A stretch of 21,069 nt of DNA from an uncultured Eubacteriales bacterium (lineage in GTDB: Bacteria; Bacillota; Clostridia; Oscillospirales; CAG-272): NCBI GenBank assembly GCA_900547565.1, contig URHI01000017.1, positions 1 to 21,069 on the forward strand. The letters run 5' to 3'. Positions 1-6,656 of the stretch are shown here, piece after piece. Numbering within the stretch: the stretch's first letter is position 1; each line of letters starts with the position of its first letter. Made by a program: the position numbers and the translations under genes. The notes under the pieces were generated by a model that saw nothing but the letters and a program-made list of their open reading frames with translations, was not told the DNA's origin and did no database searches.

Positions 1-83
1 CTGCCGCTGCAGCAATTCTAGCCCGGCTGTCCGCTGACGAAGCCGGCCATGCCCGTATGCTCCGGCGGGCACTAAGCAGATAG
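1..83 (+). CDS. C-terminal end of a ferritin-like protein (partial)
   Basis: An open frame enters from the left edge in frame 3 and ends at TAG (81-83), giving 26 residues. The end contains DEAGHARML, an ExxH helix typical of the last helix of ferritin-like/rubrerythrin di-iron proteins, where the Glu and His bind metal. The rest lies outside the window, so the family call rests on one short motif. It runs towards the oppositely oriented rny gene. I see no convincing terminator directly behind it, and bases 84-237 hold nothing else I can support. Confidence 0.4.
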   Translation, partial: AAAAILARLSADEAGHARMLRRALSR

Positions 84-237
84 CAAATAAAAAGTTCTGC
101 ACGCGGCAGAGCACGACCAAAGTCGCCTCCTTTTTGCAAACTCGCTTTTGAAAATATGTCCGTTTCATACTGATTCCACGCCCAAGGCAAATCATCCCCG
201 AAGTACTTAGCCCGCTTTCAGTGCGATTAAATGCAAC

Positions 238-272
238 AAAAAAAGCGCCCGGAGCAAAATGCTCCGGGCGCT
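238..272 (-). terminator. Intrinsic terminator of rny
   Basis: A perfect 13-bp GC-rich stem pairs 244-256 with 260-272 around a 3-nt loop. Read leftwards, the stem is followed by a U-run (the A-tract at 238-244). It lies about 110 bases after the rny stop and matches a Rho-independent terminator for leftward transcription. Confidence 0.85.
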
Positions 273-380
273 GTCATCAAATAATATATACTCAAAACGG
301 CGAACCGTTATTGATACCTGTGGGGTTTTATGTTAATTCTATATAATCCCATGGGGGAAAAATATTATTTGAGTCCGAGG

Positions 381-1952
381 TCAAGTCGCGTAATCAACTG
401 CACGACTTTCACGTATCAGGTTGATCTTGATCTGACCGGGATACTTGACCTCCTGCTTGATCTTGTTAGCCATTTCTCTTGCTATGACCTTCATGCCATC
501 GTCATTGACCTGTTCCGGTTTGACCATGACACGGATCTCACGTCCGGCCTGGATAGCATACGCTTTATCCACTCCGTCAAAGCTGACGGCAATTTCCTCC
601 AGCTTTTCAAGGCGCTTGATGTAGTTCTCCAGATCCTCACGGCGAGCGCCGGGTCTGGCCGCGGATATCGCGTCCGCCGCCTGAACTATAACGGCGATAA
701 TGGTCTGAGGCTCAACATCGTTGTGATGTGCCTCGATTGCGTGAATAACATCACGGCTTTCCTTGAACTTCTTGGCTGCGTTCACGCCTATCTGTACATG
801 TGAACCTTCGACATCATGCGGGAACGCCTTGCCTATGTCATGAAGCAGACCTGCACGCTTGGCGGTTGTGCTGTCAACGCCCAGCTCGTCTGCGATCATG
901 CCGGCGATAAACGCCACCTCAACAGAGTGCTTGAGCACGTTCTGTCCGTAGCTTGTGCGGTAACGGAGACGGCCCAACAGTCTGACCATATCCGGATTTA
1001 TACCGTGCACTCCGACCTCAAACACCGCACGCTCACCCGCCTGCTTGACAGCGGCATCGACTTCTTTTTTTGCCTTCTCCACCATCTCCTCAATACGTGC
1101 CGGGTGGATACGGCCGTCTGATATGAGCTTTTCGAGGGCGAGTCTTGCGACCTCACGCCGGACCGGATCAAAGCCCGACAGCGTGATGGCCTCGGGTGTG
1201 TCATCAATGATAAGCTCCACACCGGTAAGCGTTTCCAGCTTCTGGATATTACGTCCTTCACGTCCGATAATGCGGCCCTTCATTTCCTCGCTGGGCAGCG
1301 GTACGACAGATATGGCGGTTTCTGCCACCTGATCTGCCGCGTAACGCTGGATAGCCATGGTAATGATGTTTTTGGCTTTGACGTCGGCCTCCTCCTTGAA
1401 CTGCTCCTCAAGCTCGATCATACGGGCACCAAGCTCGTCCTTGATCTCGGCTTCAACACGGCGCATAAGCTCTTCCTTAGCCTCATCGGCAGACAGGCCC
1501 GAGATTTCCTCAAGCATTTTCTGATGCTTGGCGAGCTCGGCCTCTATCTGTTCACGAAGTACATCATTTTCATGCAGCTTTTTGTCCAGTGTGTCATTTT
1601 TCCTTTCGAGTGCCTCTGTCTTTTTGTCAAGAGTTTCTTCTTTCTGTGTAAGACGGGTCTCCATGCGGGTAACTTCCTTGCGGCGTTCCTTTATTTCCCG
1701 TTCGGCCTCATTGCGCTGACGAAGAATTTCTTCCTTGGCTTCAAGCAAAGATTCTTTTTTGACGGTTTCGGCCTGCTTTTTGGCTTCAAGAACCAGCCGC
1801 TGGGCTTCTTCCTCGGCGGAGCCTATAGCAGCCTCGGCTATTTTTTTGCGGCGTGCAATACCGACGCGTATACCGATTATCACACCGATCACGACACCGA
1901 CCGTCAAAGCACACACTCCGGCGACAATGCCGACCAATAAAACCTTGTCCAT
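381..1952 (-). CDS. rny: Ribonuclease Y
   Basis: This is RNase Y, the membrane-anchored endoribonuclease that starts mRNA decay in many Firmicutes. The 523-aa length is normal for the family. A hydrophobic anchor spans about residues 4-31, followed by a long charged coiled coil (about 35-200). The KH RNA-binding domain carries GRIIGREGRN (about 227-235). The HD phosphohydrolase domain has H342 and the H371-D372 pair in LLHDIGKA, then the AHH motif further on. The ATG at 1950-1952 is preceded by a strong AAGGAGGTG ribosome site. The gene is monocistronic, with its own promoter (2040-2068) and terminator (238-272). Nothing is missing. The family assignment is essentially certain. Confidence 0.97.
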   Translation of the reverse strand: MDKVLLVGIVAGVCALTVGVVIGVIIGIRVGIARRKKIAEAAIGSAEEEAQRLVLEAKKQAETVKKESLLEAKEEILRQRNEAEREIKERRKEVTRMETRLTQKEETLDKKTEALERKNDTLDKKLHENDVLREQIEAELAKHQKMLEEISGLSADEAKEELMRRVEAEIKDELGARMIELEEQFKEEADVKAKNIITMAIQRYAADQVAETAISVVPLPSEEMKGRIIGREGRNIQKLETLTGVELIIDDTPEAITLSGFDPVRREVARLALEKLISDGRIHPARIEEMVEKAKKEVDAAVKQAGERAVFEVGVHGINPDMVRLLGRLRYRTSYGQNVLKHSVEVAFIAGMIADELGVDSTTAKRAGLLHDIGKAFPHDVEGSHVQIGVNAAKKFKESRDVIHAIEAHHNDVEPQTIIAVIVQAADAISAARPGARREDLENYIKRLEKLEEIAVSFDGVDKAYAIQAGREIRVMVKPEQVNDDGMKVIAREMANKIKQEVKYPGQIKINLIRESRAVDYAT

Positions 1953-2039
1953 AATACACCTCCTTCATTTTTATTAAAATATCAATGATCATATGCACTT
2001 AAAGCGGATCGCATGCTCCGCCTTTATACACATAATAAT

Positions 2040-2068
2040 ATTTTACACAAATATCAGTCGTTTGTCAA
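2040..2068 (-). promoter_or_regulatory. Sigma-A promoter of rny
   Basis: Read leftwards, TTGACA (2068-2063) and TAAAAT (2045-2040) are separated by exactly 17 bases. The predicted start near 2033 leaves about 80 bases of leader before the rny ribosome site. Confidence 0.75.
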
Positions 2069-2166
2069 TAGGATAAAGAACATTTGTACTCAATTGACAA
2101 CCATTTTTGTAAATTCCGTATTGCAAAAGTGATAAAAAATTACCTTGTGTGACAAAGCTACAATAC

Positions 2167-2640
2167 TTATACACTGTTGAGCAGTGCAACACATACAACC
2201 TCATAGGTCCGGCATAACTCTGCCTCCAGCCGCTCCCATGGAGAGCCATCGGTCATACTGTTAACTGAGACTGCTGCAATATATCTGTCAAGCCCGCAGT
2301 CTCCACGACCACGCCCACGCAAAGCACTGCAGCACATACGTATAGCACTGCACAGCCCCGTACAGCCCGCCGATTTGCCCGTTTTGTCTCCGCAACCGGG
2401 TAAAATCATGATACATCGGTAAAGTGACAGCGCCGCCGCACCTGTGTCACCGCGTCCAAGTGGGGTTATAAAGTCGTGGAATACTCCGTGCATAAGTGAC
2501 TTTGTCACTTTGTCCGCATCGCTTTGTATCTGTGCCAACCGATCACGGCGTCCAGACAACGCCGCCTCAATCCCCTGCTCCAGCAGCGCCGCCAGTCGGC
2601 ACAGCCCACCGATGCTGTCCTGCCCTCCGGATACCTTCAT
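2167..2640 (-). CDS. PhoU/DUF47-like phosphate-transport accessory protein
   Basis: A 157-aa helical protein directly downstream of the PiT-type transporter (50-base gap), with a good AGGAGGAG ribosome site before the ATG. The middle carries a pattern typical of the DUF47/PhoU-like family: a short acidic stretch (IQSDADKVT), then FHDFITPLGRGD, comparable to the family's FITPxDRxD motif. Such proteins are commonly encoded next to pit genes and are thought to modulate phosphate uptake. At 157 residues it is shorter than the usual 200 or so, and its Cys- and Gly-rich second half matches the family poorly. The function call rests on the motif plus the neighbour. Confidence 0.65.
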   Translation of the reverse strand: MKVSGGQDSIGGLCRLAALLEQGIEAALSGRRDRLAQIQSDADKVTKSLMHGVFHDFITPLGRGDTGAAALSLYRCIMILPGCGDKTGKSAGCTGLCSAIRMCCSALRGRGRGDCGLDRYIAAVSVNSMTDGSPWERLEAELCRTYEVVCVALLNSV

Positions 2641-2690
2641 GACAGCTCCTCCTTTTATGACATTAGTTTTTTATTTTTATACAGCTACAC

Positions 2691-3683
2691 CTAACCGGCC
2701 AGCTTCATAAACAGCAACGCAAATCCATACCCCAACGCGCCGCAGGCGGGAAAGGTAAGTCCCCATGCGGCAAATAACCCACGCACAGCGCCACGGTTGC
2801 GTACGTCCGGCTTCCCAGCACCGAGAACCGCACATGTCCTGGCATGTGTGGTGCTGACCGGCAGTCCGGCCAGTGTACATCCGCCAAGGCAAACCGCAGA
2901 AGCAATATCGGCCGCAACGCCGCGCGGAGGATCAAGACTGACCATATCCAGTGCTACACGTTTGATTATACGGCGCCCCCCGAGGGCCGTCCCAGCTGCC
3001 ATAAGCAGCGCACAGTATATCACCACGCCAAGTGGCAGCCGGAAACCCGGGCCGGCCGTTTCGCCACGGCCTGCGGCCAGCGTAAGTGCGATGATTCCCA
3101 TAAATTTCTGACCGTCCTGCAAGCCGTGCAGCATAGCTCCCGTGGCCGCGCCCAGCCGCTGCGCACGGACAAAGGCCGGCATGACACGCGGGCGGTCCGC
3201 ACTACGGAACACCCGGAATATCAGGCCTGCACCGGCTCTGCCTAACAGAAATGCGGGCAGTGTCGACAGCACAAGACCTATGCAAACTCCGCCCCAGCCC
3301 CGGCTGTCAAGCGCCCCGATACCGCCGCGTGCCAGCGCGGCGCCGGATAAGCCCGCAAGCAGAGCATGGCTTTCGCTGGTGGGTATACCGAACCACCAGG
3401 CGGCCACTGCCCATACAACAACGGCACACATGCCGGCACACATGGCCGGCAAGCCTTCCCCGTCGCGTCCGAAGTCGGCAATATAGTAAACATTCTGCGC
3501 CACTCCTGCGCCGAGCGGAAGCGCAAGCAGTGCTCCTATAAGATCAAAAAATGCGGCCATGATAACCGCCCGCCCAGCTGTCATCGACCGCGAACCGACG
3601 CAAGCCGCCACGGCGTTGGGAGCGTCCGTCCAGCCGTTAACAAATATAACGGCGCTCACCGCCGCCAGGGCAAAATAAAGCAT
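2691..3683 (-). CDS. pit: PiT-family inorganic phosphate transporter
   Basis: A 330-aa polytopic membrane protein of the PiT (phosphate/sulfate permease) family, which moves phosphate by cation symport. Family hallmarks appear in the expected inverted-repeat order: NGWTDAPNAVA near the N-terminus (the GxNDxxNA signature, with Trp-Thr replacing the usual Ala-Asn), GIPTSESHALLAG at about residue 98, HGLQDGQK near 206, and GLPVSTTHA near 285. About eight to ten hydrophobic helices are visible. The start is the ATG at 3681-3683, with only a modest GTGAGG ribosome site. It is the first gene of a leftward pair with the DUF47-like gene. Phosphate is the likeliest substrate. Confidence 0.88.
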   Translation of the reverse strand: MLYFALAAVSAVIFVNGWTDAPNAVAACVGSRSMTAGRAVIMAAFFDLIGALLALPLGAGVAQNVYYIADFGRDGEGLPAMCAGMCAVVVWAVAAWWFGIPTSESHALLAGLSGAALARGGIGALDSRGWGGVCIGLVLSTLPAFLLGRAGAGLIFRVFRSADRPRVMPAFVRAQRLGAATGAMLHGLQDGQKFMGIIALTLAAGRGETAGPGFRLPLGVVIYCALLMAAGTALGGRRIIKRVALDMVSLDPPRGVAADIASAVCLGGCTLAGLPVSTTHARTCAVLGAGKPDVRNRGAVRGLFAAWGLTFPACGALGYGFALLFMKLAG

Positions 3684-3815
3684 ATCTGCGCCTCACTTGA
3701 TTGTTGTATGCTCAATAATATGCATACTGTCAGGCAAAAATGCTGTTATACGCCGCTCCGTACGCCGCATTATGATAACTCCGAAATTAAATTTTCAGAA
3801 AAATTAAAATTTTTG

Positions 3816-3844
3816 TTGACAATGGATAGGAAATGTGGTATTAT
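3816..3844 (+). promoter_or_regulatory. Promoter of tRNA-Lys
   Basis: TTGACA (3816-3821), a 17-base spacer, and TATTAT (3839-3844). The predicted start is about 12 bases before the mature 5' end of the tRNA, a normal layout for a stable RNA gene. Confidence 0.8.
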
Positions 3845-3862
3845 ATATGAGTCCGCGAACAC

Positions 3863-3938
3863 GACCCATTAGCTCAGGCGGTAGAGCACTTGACTTTTAA
3901 TCAAGGTGTCCGGGGTTCGATTCCCCGATGGGTCACCA
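3863..3938 (+). tRNA. tRNA-Lys (anticodon TTT)
   Basis: A complete 76-nt cloverleaf can be folded by eye. The acceptor stem pairs GACCCAT with ATGGGTC. The D arm is followed by an anticodon stem CTTGA/TCAAG closing a 7-nt loop with TTT at positions 34-36. The T arm is CGGGG-TTCGATT-CCCCG, and A73 plus CCA are encoded. The last 9 bases of the gene lie inside the 11-bp repeat that marks the left end of the integrated element. The insertion therefore leaves the tRNA sequence intact. Confidence 0.97.
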
Positions 3939-3940
3939 AA
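3930..3940 (+). repeat. Left attachment-site core (attL), 11-bp direct repeat
   Basis: GGGTCACCAAA covers the last 9 bases of tRNA-Lys plus two more. The identical sequence is at 15436-15446. Left of it is tRNA and right of it is element DNA. A short core at a tRNA 3' end, paired with a copy next to a recombinase gene, is how integrated elements are usually bounded. Confidence 0.75.
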
Positions 3941-3943
3941 CGT

Positions 3944-3993
3944 AACAAATCCGAACTATTTCGTCAATCGAAATTGGTTCGGATTTGTTTTTT
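3944..3993 (+). terminator. Element-borne terminator behind tRNA-Lys
   Basis: A 13-bp stem pairs 3944-3956 with 3977-3989 around a 20-nt loop, followed by a run of T (3988-3993). It lies just inside the element, so it would replace the tRNA terminator that the insertion displaced to 15444-15484. In the excised circle the same hairpin would fall within the last codons of the recombinase. Confidence 0.8.
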
Positions 3994-4032
3994 ACTATTA
4001 ACTACACAATCTGACGCTGTTTAGGAGCGAGG

Positions 4033-4446
4033 TCATACGACCTCGCTCTTTTCCTTTTTCTCGGCTTCCTGCCCCGCTTTCCATTCGGCAAACTCTCTCT
4101 GCCCCTGCTCCGATTCAAAGTAAGCCACAATATCCGGCAGAAGACAACGGGCAATTTCCTTGCGGATGTGTTCCGGTATCTGTGGAATGTGGCTCTCTCC
4201 ACGTGTGCTGCGGAAAGCAAATTCGAGGCGCAAAAGGAAGCGTTTGAACCAACCTGCATTGATATATTCCTCACGCAGAAACCATGTGGCGAGGATCTCT
4301 TGCTCCTTTTTCCTCTGTTCGGCCTCTATCTCACGCTGCTTACGCTGAACTTCTTCCCAATCCTCAACGTCCTCGCCTTCGCGAAGAACGGTGCGGTTAT
4401 CGTGAAGCAGAGCGTTGACTCGCTTCCAAAACTTTTTCCAAGTCAT
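4033..4446 (-). CDS. Hypothetical charged helical protein
   Basis: A 137-aa protein I do not recognise. The start ATG (4444-4446) has a GAGAGGGTG ribosome site. Residues about 20-50 form a strongly charged Glu/Lys/Gln-rich segment likely to be a coiled coil. A mixed middle follows with tryptophans and aromatics (LATWFLREEYINAGWFKRF), and the tail is again Glu/Lys-rich. There is no signal peptide or membrane segment. It lies 14 bases downstream of the 4461-4838 gene in the same direction, so the two are probably co-transcribed. It sits near the left end of the element; its function is unknown. Confidence 0.7.
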   Translation of the reverse strand: MTWKKFWKRVNALLHDNRTVLREGEDVEDWEEVQRKQREIEAEQRKKEQEILATWFLREEYINAGWFKRFLLRLEFAFRSTRGESHIPQIPEHIRKEIARCLLPDIVAYFESEQGQREFAEWKAGQEAEKKEKSEVV

Positions 4447-4460
4447 ATTTTCACCCTCTC

Positions 4461-4838
4461 TTACATCGTAATATCAAATCCTTCGTCCTCGTCATCCTCA
4501 ATATCTTCGGCAGGCGTCGACTGCTGCTGTGTCAAATCAATCACAGCACCTACGGCGAGACCCGCGATAACTCCGTGCGCAGAGCCTGCGTTTCTCGCTT
4601 CTCTCTGCCGTTTTTCTTCCTCGGATTCCTCACCGTTCTCAAACAGATCGGTCAGATTCGCAATCCCACGTATACCCATAAGAGCAGTACCAACAGCATT
4701 GGAACTGCCGTGAGAGTGAGACGAATCCACCATATTGCTTCGTACCGAATGATTCTTCTGTCGATAACTTCTGAAGCTTTCTCGCTCGCTTTCGGGAGTG
4801 ACTCGGATCGTAATGGTTTCCGTTTGTGATCTTCCCAA
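4461..4838 (-). CDS. Hypothetical element protein with a C-terminal hydrophobic stretch (TTG start)
   Basis: A protein of about 125 aa with no family I recognise. The frame is open further upstream, to a TTG at 4901, but the best start is the TTG at 4836-4838. It is preceded at proper spacing by AAGGAGAT, while the upstream candidate has no ribosome site. The N-terminus is polar (GRSQTETITIRVTPE, a beta-strand-like start), then comes a Ser/His-rich linker. A short glycine- and alanine-rich hydrophobic stretch (HGVIAGLAVGAVIDL) follows, and the end is very acidic (EDIEDDEDEGFD). It is the first gene of a leftward pair. Confidence 0.6.
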   Translation of the reverse strand: MGRSQTETITIRVTPESERESFRSYRQKNHSVRSNMVDSSHSHGSSNAVGTALMGIRGIANLTDLFENGEESEEEKRQREARNAGSAHGVIAGLAVGAVIDLTQQQSTPAEDIEDDEDEGFDITM

Positions 4839-4937
4839 GTAAATCTCCTTTCTAACAATGATATTTTTTGTTTTCGTTTCTTTTGGTCGATTGCGTAGCA
4901 ATCTCTTTTCATTTCCGCAAAGAAAAGGTAAGTGGGT

Positions 4938-5085
4938 TCGGGCTTCTGCCCGATGTTGTCCCAGCGTGAGCGCAGGGACGGTGCGTGGCGGGCGCCGCCA
5001 GTTGGCGGTGTGACGTCATAGGACGCTACTGCCGTTGGCAGTGAACGTCCTGGCGCTATGCTTGCCCCAGACGCGAGCGTCGGGG
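4938..5085. ncRNA. Candidate structured RNA or DNA element with five consecutive hairpins
   Basis: This GC-rich non-coding tract holds five back-to-back hairpins: 4938-4953 (6-bp stem); 4958-4979 (5-bp plus 3-bp stems with symmetric A bulges); 4995-5008 (5-bp stem, AGTT loop); 5020-5051 (6-bp outer and 6-bp inner stems with a small internal loop); and 5065-5085 (two 4-bp stems, one bulged A). It lies between the leftward unknown pair and the rightward XRE gene. No run of T follows it on either strand, so it is not a simple terminator. It could be a structured RNA, a long leader, or a folded DNA site such as an origin. The strand cannot be decided. Confidence 0.5.
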
Positions 5086-5091
5086 AAGAAG

Positions 5092-5114
5092 AAATCCAAG
5101 GATTGATTGGATTT
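5092..5114. repeat. Inverted repeat upstream of the XRE gene promoter
   Basis: AAATCCAA (5092-5099) and TTGGATTT (5107-5114) form 8-bp arms around a 7-base spacer. They end about 20 bases before the putative -35 of the XRE gene, a plausible operator position. Confidence 0.4.
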
Positions 5115-5132
5115 CAAACAACGAATTGATAA

Positions 5133-5160
5133 TTGTTTTTTCACAAATATGTGCTATAAT
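5133..5160 (+). promoter_or_regulatory. Extended -10 promoter of the XRE/helical-repeat regulator
   Basis: A perfect TATAAT (5155-5160) is preceded by TG at the extended -10 position (5152-5153). A TTGTTT -35 (5133-5138) lies 16 bases upstream. TTGATA at 5126 is too far away (23 bases) to be its partner. Confidence 0.65.
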
Positions 5161-5198
5161 ATAATCACACCGGTGATAAAACTTTTGGAGGTGCTTTT

Positions 5199-6359
5199 AT
5201 GCAACTTGATTTAGGACAAAAAATACGTGAGCTGCGTCGCCGTGACGGACGCACCCAAGAAGCACTTGCTGAGGCTATCGGAGTGACATCGCAGGCTGTT
5301 TCTCGGTGGGAGGCAAATGGCGGTTATCCGGATATGGAAATGATTCCGTCTATTGCAAATTATTTTGGAGTTACCATTGATGAATTGTTTGGATACCATA
5401 ATGACAGAGAAAGTAAAATCGATATGATTATTAACAAAATCAATTCATTTGGTATTCAATCCCGAGGGGATGATGAATGGGTAGACGAATGCCTTGCCAT
5501 ACTACGAGAAGGTCTTGCGGAGTTTCCGCAGAGCGAACGTCTACTCATCACTCTTGCGGATGCGCTTTCCGAAGCAGGGTGGAGACGTCATAAGGAATGG
5601 CTATATTACGATGATGAAGGGTTTATTCAGCATAATTATGATGTTCACAAGTCAAATGAATATTGGGCAGAATCGATTAAGCTTTGTGAGTATCTTGTTA
5701 ACAATGCCGCTGATAACTCAACGGTTACAAAAGCAATTCACATTCTCGTTTTGCTTTACCGAAATATAGGAGAGAATGACAAAGCAATTGCGTATGCTCA
5801 GAAAATGCCCGAACTAAAAAACTGCAGAGAAATATTGCTTTCTGCCGCTTCCGATGGCAAAGAAGAAGCAAAATACATTGGAGATTTTCTTTTGAAAACA
5901 GCAAGTCAGTTTGCTCAACAGCTTGTATATGGTTTGATTACCAACAAGCATCATTTCGAAAGCGATATGCCGATTGAAAAAATTAAAGGAGCTATTTCAC
6001 TCTTTTATTTGATTTGCGATGATGGTAACATGGGAAGATACCATGGCGATCTTATCGAACTATATCTCTATCTTTCAAGAGTTCAATGGGAACGTGGATA
6101 TCACGATGATGCTTTTGTATCGCTTGACAGTGCTTTGCATCATGCAAAAGCTTTGGAGGGAGTGTGTGACGGAAAAACTCACTGCTTTACTGCGCCGCTT
6201 GTTTCTCATGTTAAATATGAAATAAAGCCTTGTAACTCTATTGCAAAATCCCTCCCCGATGACTGGCCGTGGTGGTATAATCCCGATTATTCTAAGGTAA
6301 AAGAGGAAATCACCGCAGATCCTCGCTGGGATGAATGGGTAGCCAAAACACAAGAATAA
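5199..6359 (+). CDS. XRE-family regulator with helical-repeat (TPR-like) body
   Basis: A 386-aa protein. Residues about 5-65 are a classic XRE/Cro-type helix-turn-helix (QEALAEAIGVTSQAVSRWEANGG...DELFGYH). The remaining 320 residues are helical, with repeat-like pairs (DECLAILREGLAEFPQSERLLITLADALSEAGW; YRNIGENDKAIAYAQKMPEL) resembling TPR units and probably binding a ligand or partner protein. The ATG has a GGAGGTG site and an extended -10 promoter. A hairpin terminator follows directly, so it is monocistronic. By eye it is more AT-rich than its neighbours, hinting at a separate origin. It is probably a transcriptional regulator; its target is unknown. Confidence 0.85.
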   Translation: MQLDLGQKIRELRRRDGRTQEALAEAIGVTSQAVSRWEANGGYPDMEMIPSIANYFGVTIDELFGYHNDRESKIDMIINKINSFGIQSRGDDEWVDECLAILREGLAEFPQSERLLITLADALSEAGWRRHKEWLYYDDEGFIQHNYDVHKSNEYWAESIKLCEYLVNNAADNSTVTKAIHILVLLYRNIGENDKAIAYAQKMPELKNCREILLSAASDGKEEAKYIGDFLLKTASQFAQQLVYGLITNKHHFESDMPIEKIKGAISLFYLICDDGNMGRYHGDLIELYLYLSRVQWERGYHDDAFVSLDSALHHAKALEGVCDGKTHCFTAPLVSHVKYEIKPCNSIAKSLPDDWPWWYNPDYSKVKEEITADPRWDEWVAKTQE

Positions 6360-6364
6360 TCCTC

Positions 6365-6388
6365 GCCCCGCCTCGCGCGGGGCTTTTC
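6365..6388 (+). terminator. Terminator of the XRE regulator gene
   Basis: GCCCCGC (6365-6371) pairs with GCGGGGC (6377-6383) around a 5-nt loop and is followed by TTTTCTTT, starting 5 bases after the stop codon. Confidence 0.85.
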
Positions 6389-6463
6389 TTTGTTTTCTCC
6401 GGTGCAGATTTTGAATGGTGTGACAGCGTGACAGGGACAATTGATCATCGGTTCAAAAGAATA

Positions 6464-6480
6464 TCGGTAGCGGCTACCGA
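6464..6480. repeat. Perfect inverted repeat (operator-like)
   Basis: Arms TCGGTAGC (6464-6471) and GCTACCGA (6473-6480) lie around a single central G. The repeat is about 55 bases downstream of the leftward promoter at 6537-6565. It is too tight to fold as RNA with a normal loop unless the inner pairs open, so a protein-binding site is more likely. Confidence 0.45.
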
Positions 6481-6514
6481 AATTCCAAAATCATATGGTT
6501 ATATAACGATTACT

Positions 6515-6620
6515 ACAATTTCCTTTGGTATTTGTTATTATAACACAAGTATATTGTATTGTCAATAGAGTTATATAAAATTATTGGATTTTCCGTTGAC
6601 AAATACAATTTCTTGTGGTA
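6515..6620. promoter_or_regulatory. Putative repressor operators in the divergent control region
   Basis: The 16-mer ACAATTTCCTTTGGTA (6515-6530) recurs as ACAATTTCTTGTGGTA (6605-6620), 14 of 16 identical. The second copy lies in the spacer of the rightward repressor promoter and contains ACAA-N4-TTGT. The spacer of the opposing promoter contains ACAA-N5-TTGT (6545-6557). The first 16-mer covers the predicted start of the leftward transcript. This layout suits an autoregulating CI/LexA-type repressor. Confidence 0.5.
6537..6565 (-). promoter_or_regulatory. Consensus leftward promoter with no visible gene
   Basis: Read leftwards it is TTGACA (6565-6560), exactly 17 bases, then TATAAT (6542-6537): a perfect sigma-A consensus. 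No leftward gene with a ribosome site lies downstream. The transcript would cross the XRE gene terminator and run antisense to that gene. Confidence 0.7.
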
Positions 6621-6624
6621 AAAT
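6596..6624 (+). promoter_or_regulatory. Promoter of the LexA-like repressor gene
   Basis: TTGACA (6596-6601), a 17-base spacer, and TAAAAT (6619-6624), with a GGAGG ribosome site and the ATG at 6657 following. The spacer holds an ACAA-N4-TTGT dyad, a likely autoregulatory operator. Confidence 0.8.
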
Positions 6625-6656
6625 AAATAAGCAATCCAATTCGGAGGTATACCAAT

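Noticed and set aside
330..1940. Several rightward open frames over the rny gene
   Set aside because: They are antisense to a complete, strongly recognisable RNase Y gene and lack ribosome sites or family features.
2094..2122. Rightward TTGACA near 2094
   Set aside because: No acceptable -10 lies 16-18 bases downstream and no rightward gene follows.
2797..3872. Rightward open frames over the phosphate transporter
   Set aside because: They are Arg/Pro/His-rich shadow translations of a GC-rich gene; the leftward frame shows all PiT motifs.
4652..4912. 86-codon leftward frame starting at ATG 4912
   Set aside because: It overlaps the better-supported TTG-start gene in another frame and has no ribosome site of its own.
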